From: an uncultured Thermomicrobiales bacterium
Lineage (GTDB): Bacteria; Chloroflexota; Chloroflexia; Thermomicrobiales; UBA6265
Length of the DNA stretch: 5,752 nucleotides
Assembly (NCBI GenBank): GCA_902806355.1
Contig: CADCWI010000060.1
Location: 1-5,752, forward strand
Reading direction: 5' to 3'
Below the pieces are notes generated by a model. It had not been told where the DNA came from. It made no database searches and worked only from the letters and a program-made list of their open reading frames with translations. This document shows, piece by piece, positions 1 through 4,573 of this stretch. The position numbers and the translations under genes were made by a program. Numbering within the stretch: the stretch's first letter is position 1; every line of letters starts with the position of its first letter.

Positions 1-56
1 TGATCCGAGGAATATGGCACGCTGGCATGGTCAGCATGGAATAGAGGAGAACACTG

Positions 57-224
57 GTGCCCAAGCGCACATATCAACCAAAACGCATTCCCCGCAAGCG
101 CCGCTTTGGCTTCATGCGCCGGATGAGCTCCAAGGGCGGCCGTCGCGTGCTCGCCGCGCGCCGGCTCAAGGGCCGGCACGCATTGACCGTGTCCGACGAG
201 AAGAAGTTCACCCAGAACAAGTAG
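57..224 (+). CDS. rpmH: 50S ribosomal protein bL34
   Basis: Encodes a 55-residue, very basic protein of the large ribosomal subunit (bL34 binds 23S rRNA). The reading frame begins [18 protein letters not shown] and continues with the family core of arginine-rich sequence around [19 protein letters not shown] (residues 27-45), which is diagnostic for bL34. The length is slightly above the usual 44-50 because of a C-terminal tail ending in DEKKFTQNK. The start is GTG, chosen because AGGAG at 45-49 sits 7 nt upstream and because the protein then begins M-PKRTYQP as in most homologues. It is the first gene of the usual rpmH-rnpA-yidD-yidC cluster and is separated from rnpA by 180 nt containing two stem-loops. 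Identification is from the protein sequence and the gene order; I am very sure of it. Confidence 0.97.
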   Translation: MPKRTYQPKRIPRKRRFGFMRRMSSKGGRRVLAARRLKGRHALTVSDEKKFTQNK

Positions 225-240
225 GCGGCACGAAAGCCGG

Positions 241-258
241 CGCGGTTCGCGAATCGCG
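241..258 (+). terminator. Stem-loop 17 nt after rpmH
   Basis: The 18-nt near-palindrome CGCGGTTCGCGAATCGCG folds as a 7-bp stem (one G-U pair) around a CGCG loop. It lies just downstream of the rpmH stop codon and is not followed by a T-run, so it is not a canonical intrinsic terminator. It could be a 3'-end stabiliser, a partial attenuator or a processing site that sets rpmH levels above rnpA. The structure is seen in the sequence; the role is inferred. Confidence 0.4.
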
Positions 259-282
259 TGTGCTGACGGGCCCAGGAACCGG

Positions 283-348
283 ATCAGGCGAGAATCCCCT
301 CTTTCCAGCTGGAGCGATCCGGCCCGGAACCCGGGATTCTCGCCTGAT
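283..348 (+). repeat. Perfect 16-bp inverted repeat in rpmH-rnpA spacer
   Basis: ATCAGGCGAGAATCCC (283-298) is exactly the reverse complement of 333-348. As RNA the stem can grow to 18 pairs by adding one G-U and one G-C pair (281-282 with 349-350). The 34-nt loop contains the palindrome TCCAGCTGGA (304-313). No T-run follows. The stem ends 42 nt before the rnpA Shine-Dalgarno. Possible roles are transcript attenuation, a double-strand RNase processing site between rpmH and rnpA, or a dispersed repeat element inserted there. The repeat is certain; its function is open. Confidence 0.75.
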
Positions 349-404
349 TCACGCATCCGGTATCCTAGGTTCGGGTCGGCATTGCCCGCAAGGAGGTCCC
401 CGGC

Positions 405-869
405 ATGGTCGCCAGGCACTACCGCCTTCGTGAAGAGAGCGACGTGCGTCGGGTGCGATCACGCGGAAAATCCTGGGCGCACGGTCCGCTCATCGCCCGG
501 GTGCTACCGAATGAGCTCGATCCGGTCCAGAATCGCTACACCGTGATCGCGGGCAAGCGCTGCGGCAAGTCGGTGCAGCGGAACCGGCTCAAGCGGCTCG
601 TGCGGGAGGCCCTGCGTGGGTTTCATCCCCACCTCAAGAGCGGCTACGACATCGCGCTCATCTGCCGCGGCACGGTCGAAGAGATGCCCACGCTCGTCGA
701 AGCCCAAACATCGCTGACCAACATCTTCACACGCGCGTCATTACTGCTGCCATCGGCGGAGACCGCCGGCATCGCGCCGCCCCAACCGGGCGACCAGGTG
801 ACCGCATCATGGCAGCGCCACGGGAAGCAGCCCACTCCACCAGACCCCAGTGATCCGATGGTCCCATGA
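405..869 (+). CDS. rnpA: Ribonuclease P protein component
   Basis: RnpA is the basic protein subunit that binds the catalytic RNase P RNA and helps it recognise pre-tRNA leaders during 5'-end maturation. The 154-residue product has the family layout: an N-terminal segment YRLREESDVRRVRSRGK (residues 6-22), a central strand ending in TVIAGKRCGKSV, then the signature RNR box at residues 59-61 in QRNRLKRLVREALR, and YDIALICRG (81-89). The ATG start follows a near-ideal AGGAGGT at 391-397 with a 7-nt spacer. The last codons overlap the yidD start (ATGA, 866-869), implying translational coupling. Typical RnpA proteins are about 110-130 residues; here residues about 115-154 form an extra proline-rich tail ending PTPPDPSDPMVP with no family similarity that I recognise. 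The usual phenylalanine of the N-terminal F-x-x-V motif is valine (V14). Confidence 0.96.
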   Translation: MVARHYRLREESDVRRVRSRGKSWAHGPLIARVLPNELDPVQNRYTVIAGKRCGKSVQRNRLKRLVREALRGFHPHLKSGYDIALICRGTVEEMPTLVEAQTSLTNIFTRASLLLPSAETAGIAPPQPGDQVTASWQRHGKQPTPPDPSDPMVP

Positions 870-1075
870 AACGCCCCGTTCTCGCCATCCTCCGATTCTA
901 CAAACAGCGCATCTCTCCAGGGTTGCCTCCCGCCTGTCGCTTCCACCCTACCTGCTCCGAATATGCCTACGAGGCGGTCGAAAAATACGGTATCATCAAA
1001 GGTGGCCGGCTCGCGAGCTGGCGCATTCTTCGCTGCAATCCGTTGAGCAAAGGCGGATGGGATCCGGTCGAGTGA
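866..1075 (+). CDS. yidD: Membrane protein insertion efficiency factor YidD
   Basis: This 69-residue protein belongs to the YidD family, small membrane-associated proteins that assist YidC-dependent insertion of inner-membrane proteins. It matches the family along its whole length: an amphipathic N-terminus (RPVLAILRFYKQRISPGL, residues 3-20), the core CRFHPTCSEYAYEAVEKYG (24-42) with Cys24 and Cys30, then KGGRLASWRILRCNP with Cys57, and the ending GGWDPV. The start ATG overlaps the rnpA stop by four bases, so it is probably translated by coupling; there is no separate strong Shine-Dalgarno. The protein is compact, stopping right after DPVE. It is followed by 270 nt of leader before yidC. The family assignment is firm; the biochemical mechanism of YidD is not well settled in general. 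Confidence 0.95.
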   Translation: MKRPVLAILRFYKQRISPGLPPACRFHPTCSEYAYEAVEKYGIIKGGRLASWRILRCNPLSKGGWDPVE

Positions 1076-1345
1076 TCGCCGTTTCCCGAGTCGTAGCGGT
1101 GATGGATGTCGAAGCCCGGCTTTCCGGATAGACTTTGCCGATGGATCACGACCGCTGTTGGCGATCATCAGTGGCTCGTACCTCGCGCATTCCGCGTATC
1201 CCTCTAGCCTTTCCGACCCGGTCCGCCGCCGTGTGGCCGATCGTCATCACTGGCGTCGTGTGCGGTCGTCCAAGTTCCCGATGAACCCGCCGCGCATTTT
1301 CCGGGCTCAATCCAGTCCCGCCCTTGCGGGAGGAGGCCATCGTTC
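1076..1345 (+). other. 270-nt yidD-yidC leader region
   Basis: No gene I can recognise lies here. The stretch ends with the yidC ribosome-binding site and a hairpin (separate entry). A possible 47-aa reading frame at 1141-1284 (ATG start, stop TGA) ends 61 nt before yidC and carries a hydrophobic stretch SAAVWPIVITGVVCG near its C-terminus, but no Shine-Dalgarno precedes it, so I do not call it as a gene. I could not identify a convincing -35/-10 pair. A weak 8-bp inverted repeat joins 1073-1080 and 1160-1167. Confidence 0.5.
1316..1336 (+). promoter_or_regulatory. Hairpin abutting the yidC Shine-Dalgarno
   Basis: TCCCGC (1316-1321) pairs perfectly with GCGGGA (1326-1331) around a CCTT tetraloop. 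The Shine-Dalgarno AGGAGG occupies 1331-1336, so its first A is the last base of the stem and the rest is immediately 3'. The GTG start of yidC follows at 1346 with a 9-nt spacer. The site decides the yidC start. The hairpin could either present the site or compete with ribosome binding; which of these applies is inference. Confidence 0.5.
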
Positions 1346-2584
1346 GTGTTTCTGGACTTCATCGGCGCGTTGCCACTCGCCGTTTCCATTCCCATCTGGG
1401 ATCAATATGTCGACTTCATCAGATGGTCTCTCAATGGGCTGGGCTCGATCCTTGGCAGCGGTGGCCTCGCGATCATTGCGTTCACGGTCATCATCAAGAC
1501 GATCATCCTTCCTCTGACCGTGAAGGCGATCCGGTCCAGCAAGGCGATGCAGGATCTGGGGCCACGGATCAAGGAGATCCAGAAGAAGCACGGCAAGGAC
1601 CGGCAACGGGTTTCGCAGGAGACGATGGCGCTCTACAACGCACACGGCGTCAACCCGATGTCCGGCTGCCTGCCGATGCTGATCCAGATCCCGATCTTCT
1701 TCGGCCTCTACCTCGGCATCCAAAGTCTTTCCAGGAGCCACGAGGGGGTTTGGGGAAGCGGCTTCCTCTGGCTGCCGTCCCTTGACGATCCCGATCCCTT
1801 CTTCATCCTGCCAGTCCTGGCTGGGCTGTTCCAGTTCGTCCAATCCCGGATGATGCGCCCGGCCGGGCAGAAGGTGACCGACCCGCAGCAGCAGATCATG
1901 AACCAGATGATGAACTTCATGCCGTTGATGGTCATTGTCTTTGGGTGGGGATTCGCATCCGGCCCGGTTCTCTACTGGGCGACGCAGAGCGTCTACTCGG
2001 TCGTGCAGCAGTGGTTCATCACCGGCTGGGGCAATCTCAAGGAATGGTTCCCGTGGTTGCCGGAAATGCCGGAGCACCGCCGCCTTGGCTACCGCCCGCC
2101 GCGCCCGATCGAGGATGTCGTGGTCGTGAGCGGCCAGCCGGTCGAGCAGAAGGGCTTTCAGGGGTGGCTCGCCAAGCGCATGGCCGAGGCACAGCAGCGC
2201 ACCGAGGAGAGCGCCGCGGCGCGCCAGGCGAATGCGGGCAAGGGGGGGCGCCAGTCCCGTACATCCGAGCAGCGCACCGGGCAGCGCACCAATGGTGCGG
2301 CGAACGATGACGCGGTGATCGAAGTCGACAGCACCGGCAAGGTTGCGACGGCCTCCACCTCGAAGCGGTCATCGACGAGCTATCAGGACCGCGTCGATGC
2401 GGCCACGAAGTTCGGCGGAGCGACCGGCAAAAACAACGGCGGCCAGCCCGCCGCGGTGGCAACGCCTTCGACCAATGGTCGGGCGTCCGGCAACGGAGCA
2501 TCCGCCAATGGGCGAACTGTCTCCAGATCCGGATCCGGGGCATCGACATCGCGCAAGGCGAAGCGGAAGCGAACCGCATCATGA
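1346..2584 (+). CDS. yidC: Membrane protein insertase YidC (Oxa1 family)
   Basis: YidC inserts and folds proteins in the cytoplasmic membrane, alone or with SecYEG. The 412-residue product is the short type without the large periplasmic domain of Gram-negative YidC. Membrane segments lie near residues 36-57, 108-128, 152-168 and 190-224. Family blocks are visible: LPLTVKAIRSSKAMQ (55-69), a cytoplasmic hairpin IKEIQKKHGKDRQRVSQETMALY (split across 75-97), VNPMSGCLPMLIQIPIF (102-118), and SGPVLYWATQSVYSVVQQ (205-222). The groove position normally held by arginine is Lys51 (IIKTIILPL). The N-terminal segment before TM1 is very short, with no lipobox seen. Residues from about 232 form an unusually long tail rich in Ser, Gly, Asn, Thr and Ala, ending in the basic RKAKRKRTAS. 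The GTG start is supported by AGGAGG at 1331-1336. Yid D upstream and Jag downstream fit the assignment. Confidence 0.96.
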   Translation: MFLDFIGALPLAVSIPIWDQYVDFIRWSLNGLGSILGSGGLAIIAFTVIIKTIILPLTVKAIRSSKAMQDLGPRIKEIQKKHGKDRQRVSQETMALYNAHGVNPMSGCLPMLIQIPIFFGLYLGIQSLSRSHEGVWGSGFLWLPSLDDPDPFFILPVLAGLFQFVQSRMMRPAGQKVTDPQQQIMNQMMNFMPLMVIVFGWGFASGPVLYWATQSVYSVVQQWFITGWGNLKEWFPWLPEMPEHRRLGYRPPRPIEDVVVVSGQPVEQKGFQGWLAKRMAEAQQRTEESAAARQANAGKGGRQSRTSEQRTGQRTNGAANDDAVIEVDSTGKVATASTSKRSSTSYQDRVDAATKFGGATGKNNGGQPAAVATPSTNGRASGNGASANGRTVSRSGSGASTSRKAKRKRTAS

Positions 2585-2586
2585 CC

Positions 2587-2612
2587 CAGGGATCAGCATC
2601 CTGTGGTCCCTG
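2587..2612 (+). terminator. Stem-loop directly after yidC
   Basis: CAGGGATCA (2587-2595) pairs with TGGTCCCTG (2604-2612), a 9-bp stem with one G-U pair and an 8-nt loop, beginning 3 nt after the yidC stop. Only a weak pyrimidine-rich stretch (CTCTTCAC) follows, so it is a poor intrinsic terminator, but its position suggests it marks the 3' end of the yidC message or protects it. Confidence 0.45.
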
Positions 2613-3047
2613 CCAAGCTCTTCACGTTGACGTTTACGGTCATGCCGGGCGGCTTGTCCATCGCAATCGGCCCAGTTCATTGAACCTTTTCCTGTTGCCC
2701 TGAGTAGCTTGTCCAACCCTTTCCGTCATTCCGTCGGACGTGCAGCACCCTGGCGTCGCGGGCATCTTGCCGATCCGCGAATCTGCTGCGGGAGATTCCT
2801 TCATATCGTTACGGAATGACAAAACGGACGTGACCGTCCACTGAGTGGTTTGTCCAAGGCGTTGTGTCCTGTTGGCTCGGGGAGAAACCGGCTTCACAGG
2901 CGTTCTCGAAGGGGGAGGGATCGGGCGGATTCGGCCCATCGATGCACTTGGGATGACAGTGGCTTTGCCATCGTCTGTGAGCGGGCTCGGCCCACTGCTT
3001 CGTTCTGAAGCACGATGAGCCTTGGGCGACGTAATCGGGAGTGACAG
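2613..3047 (+). other. Intergenic region between yidC and the jag unit
   Basis: I see no convincing gene in these 435 nt. Reading frames here are short, lack Shine-Dalgarno sites and look unlike the neighbouring proteins; for example a 57-codon GTG frame at 2845-3018 has no ribosome-binding site. The region contains a cluster of short direct and inverted repeats (separate entry) and a small hairpin GGACG-TGAC-CGTCC (2826-2839). Since the unit formed by the small gene at 3048 and jag is far from yidC, its promoter would be expected here, but I could not pick a -35/-10 pair with confidence. Confidence 0.5.
2652..2857. repeat. Cluster of short direct and inverted repeats
   Basis: The motif GYTTGTCCA occurs three times (2652-2660, 2707-2715, 2848-2856). 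The last two are part of a longer 17-nt direct repeat, CTGAGTRGYTTGTCCAA, at 2700-2716 and 2841-2857, matching at 15 of 17 positions. Between them lies a perfect 10-bp inverted repeat, GTCATTCCGT (2725-2734) and ACGGAATGAC (2811-2820), and the 8-mer CGGACGTG occurs at 2735-2742 and 2825-2832. This may be a regulatory array or the remains of a small mobile element. The repeats are seen; the interpretation is open. Confidence 0.45.
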
Positions 3048-3227
3048 ATGGTACGGGCGTCGACATTGAGACGTGGGATCCACGCTCCGTGCGACCTGTG
3101 CGGTATCATCATCGAAACGTGGCAGCCCAATGTGAACCGCTTCTGGTGCATACGTGGTTTCGGCATGGCCATCCTCCGGGACCCGTTGACGGACCCCAAG
3201 GAATGCCTGGCTGGAAACGTGACCTGA
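3048..3227 (+). CDS. Candidate small Cys-containing protein upstream of jag
   Basis: A 59-codon reading frame with ATG start, preceded by GGGAG (3037-3041) at a 6-nt spacing, ending 19 nt before jag. I do not recognise the protein. Its visible features are a CxxC knuckle, PCDLCG (Cys15 and Cys18), followed 15 residues later by RFWCIRG (Cys34), and a fourth cysteine in DPKEC (Cys53). The spacing resembles a zinc ribbon whose second knuckle has lost one ligand: Gly37 sits where a C-x-x-C pair would have its second cysteine. There is no signal peptide and no convincing membrane segment. Most third codon positions are G or C, as in the neighbouring genes. The frame and its ribosome site are seen; zinc binding and any link to Jag are inference. 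A chance open frame is the main alternative, since overlapping frames of similar length exist here. Confidence 0.5.
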   Translation: MVRASTLRRGIHAPCDLCGIIIETWQPNVNRFWCIRGFGMAILRDPLTDPKECLAGNVT

Positions 3228-3246
3228 TGACGGAGAAGGCCGGTCA

Positions 3247-4095
3247 ATGATGCAGCAGCGAACGAGTGTCGAGATCCAAGCGGTTTCCGTCGATGAGGCG
3301 GTGCGACTTGCCCTCGCGGAACTCGCGCTCACCCCCGATGATGTTGAGATCGAGGTCCTGTCCGATGCCGGGCCGGACGAGGATGCCGAGGCGCTCGTCC
3401 GCGTGACGGCCAAGGGACAGGCATCGCAGCCGATTCCCACGTCAGGCTCGAGCGCATCGAGTGGTCCCATGCGAGAACGTGGTGCCCGGCCGCGACGGCG
3501 TGGCCGGGGTGGCGATGGAGGATCGGATGGGCGGCTGCGGAGCCGCTCCGAACCCGGCGAGCGCCCGTCTCACCGTGGAGCGCCGCCGAAGCGGGCCGCC
3601 ATCGACCGGATCGATACCGATGACGAACGGGTCGCCAAGGACATCGTGATCGAGCTGCTGCGGCACATGGGGATCACGGCCGACGTGATGGTGGTCGACA
3701 ACCCCTCGACCGTGCCACCGGACGAAGAGGAGCCACCAACGATTTTCCTCGATATCCTCGGCAACGATCTCGGCATGCTGATCGGGCGGCGTGGTGACCA
3801 CCTCTCCCATCTCCAGTACCTGATCAGCATGCTCGTCAACCAGCGCCTGGAAACGTGGACCCGGGTGATCGTCGATGTCGAAGGATATCGGACCCGGCGC
3901 GAGGAATCGCTGGTTGGCCTCGCCGAGCGCGTCGCGCGCCAGGTATCACGCAGCCGCCGGCCGATCGATCTCGAGCCGATGCCGCCCAACGAGCGGCGGA
4001 TCGTCCATCTCACGCTTCGTTCGCACCCGGAGGTCTCCACCCACAGCTCGGGAGAGGGAAGCCACCGGCATATCACGGTAGAACCGACGGCGTAA
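3247..4095 (+). CDS. jag: RNA-binding protein Jag/KhpB (Jag_N-KH-R3H)
   Basis: Jag (also KhpB or EloR) is a cytoplasmic RNA-binding protein, usually encoded beside yidC and linked in Gram-positive bacteria to cell elongation, division and RNA regulation. The 282-residue product shows three parts. Residues about 5-55 are a Jag_N domain (VEIQAVSVDEAVRLALAEL, then DDVEIEVLSDAG). Residues about 120-212 are a KH domain with the nucleic-acid-binding loop IGRRGDHL (GRRG at 180-183) and VIVDVEGYRTRREE. Residues about 240-280 are an R3H domain with R250-x3-H254 in NERRIVHLTLRSHP, then THSSGEGSHRHITVEP. Between Jag_N and KH, residues about 60-118 form an unusually arginine/glycine-rich linker. The start is ATG with GAAGG (3235-3239) 7 nt upstream; a second ATG directly follows. 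It is separated from yidC by 662 nt, more than usual. Confidence 0.94.
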   Translation: MMQQRTSVEIQAVSVDEAVRLALAELALTPDDVEIEVLSDAGPDEDAEALVRVTAKGQASQPIPTSGSSASSGPMRERGARPRRRGRGGDGGSDGRLRSRSEPGERPSHRGAPPKRAAIDRIDTDDERVAKDIVIELLRHMGITADVMVVDNPSTVPPDEEEPPTIFLDILGNDLGMLIGRRGDHLSHLQYLISMLVNQRLETWTRVIVDVEGYRTRREESLVGLAERVARQVSRSRRPIDLEPMPPNERRIVHLTLRSHPEVSTHSSGEGSHRHITVEPTA

Positions 4096-4126
4096 CGCTC
4101 GTCACCATACGGAATGCACAGTCGTT

Positions 4127-4158
4127 TCCGGGAAGCGTATCCTGATGAGCTTTCCGGA
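4127..4158 (+). terminator. Stem-loop downstream of jag
   Basis: TCCGGGAAGC (4127-4136) pairs with GCTTTCCGGA (4149-4158), a 10-bp stem with one G-U pair and a 12-nt loop, 31 nt after the jag stop. No T-run follows, so it is not a classical intrinsic terminator. The 3' arm includes part of GGAGGTGG (4156-4163), which would otherwise look like a strong Shine-Dalgarno 8 nt before a GTG (4170) that opens a 27-codon frame. Confidence 0.45.
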
Positions 4159-4322
4159 GGTGGCCTCTCGTGTGCGCTGCGCATGGAAAGCGGCGTGATC
4201 ACCCCCGGGCCGACGAGTATGCCGCTCACACTGTCACTTGCTCCCGCGAATGAGGGGATGTAGCTGCCCGGCAGGCTGTTGTCGTGGGGGTCACCCGGCG
4301 CTCCGTCGTTCGCCATCCGCCT

Positions 4323-4356
4323 GTTCGCAACATCGGCTCTGCAGCGGCTTGCGAAC
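4323..4356 (+). repeat. 8-bp perfect inverted repeat
   Basis: GTTCGCAA (4323-4330) is the exact reverse complement of TTGCGAAC (4349-4356), with an 18-nt loop containing CTGCAG. There is no T-run. It may be a structured RNA element or an operator-like dyad ahead of the kinase gene. Only the dyad itself is certain. Confidence 0.4.
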
Positions 4357-4460
4357 GTTGACCTGGTGATCTTGAAACAACGCCGCTGTAGCAACCATTC
4401 CGAAGATGGACCGCATCCGCTCATAGATGACCGCGGATCAATCAAATGAAAGCGGCCCAT

Positions 4461-4477
4461 CGATGGCTACGCCATCG
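4461..4477 (+). terminator. Compact 7-bp hairpin upstream of the kinase
   Basis: CGATGGC (4461-4467), a TAC loop and GCCATCG (4471-4477) form a perfect stem, followed by TCTATT. It is the most terminator-like hairpin in the interval between jag and the kinase, though the T-run is weak. It overlaps the palindrome CCATCGATGG (4458-4467), so a protein-binding dyad is an alternative. Confidence 0.35.
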
Positions 4478-4497
4478 TCTATTGACGAGCGGTTTCG

Positions 4498-4521
4498 GCA
4501 GCGCGTCGAGCAGCGCGTCGG
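4498..4521. repeat. 12-nt tandem duplication
   Basis: GCAGCGCGTCGA (4498-4509) is followed directly by GCAGCGCGTCGG (4510-4521), matching at 11 of 12 positions. It lies 52 nt before the kinase start codon and may be a simple slippage duplication. Confidence 0.4.
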
Positions 4522-4573
4522 TCTTCCATGACTCACGCTCGAACCCAGTCACACGCCAGAAAGAGACTCCACC

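Larger units (their letters stand above)
4096..4573 (+). other. 478-nt region between jag and the kinase gene
   Basis: No gene is recognisable. Two short open frames were considered and not called: 49 codons at 4114-4263 (no good ribosome site) and 27 codons at 4170-4253 (good ribosome site, GTG start, product too short to judge). The stretch contains three hairpins (4127-4158, 4323-4356, 4461-4477) and a 12-nt tandem duplication (4498-4521). A promoter for the kinase gene probably lies here, but no clear -35/-10 pair stands out. Confidence 0.5.

Noticed and set aside
1..56. Possible origin or DnaA boxes upstream of rpmH, as this cluster often lies near oriC
   Set aside because: No TTATCCACA-like box is visible in the short upstream stretch or elsewhere in the window.
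14..433. 139-codon + frame covering rpmH and the spacer
   Set aside because: It is out of frame with rpmH, whose product is unmistakable, and its protein is arginine/proline-rich noise.
1073..1167. 8-bp inverted repeat TGATCGCC / GGCGATCA
   Set aside because: The arms are 79 nt apart and one overlaps the yidD stop; likely chance.
644..1168. 174-codon frame on the minus strand
   Set aside because: It lies opposite rnpA and yidD, both clear family members, and resembles nothing.
1307..2077. 256-codon frame on the minus strand
   Set aside because: It is antisense to the conserved core of yidC; the long frame follows from GC-rich codon bias.
2845..3018. 57-codon GTG frame in the yidC-jag gap
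   Set aside because: There is no Shine-Dalgarno, the start lies inside a repeat, and the product has no protein-like motifs.
2585..3246. CRISPR array or insertion sequence in the gap
   Set aside because: The repeats are few, short and irregular, and there is no transposase or regular spacer pattern.
2640..3470. 276-codon frame on the minus strand spanning the yidC-jag gap
   Set aside because: Half is antisense to jag and the rest is low-complexity Ser/Pro/Arg without domains; no ribosome site supports it.
4114..4263. 49-codon ATG frame after jag
   Set aside because: No good ribosome site, and a hairpin occupies its first codons.
3570..4460. 296-codon frame on the minus strand over jag and the following gap
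   Set aside because: It is mostly antisense to the KH and R3H domains. The part in the gap has no recognisable motif.
4538..4547. CTCGAACCCA, resembling a tRNA T-arm
   Set aside because: No cloverleaf, acceptor stem or anticodon arm can be built around it.
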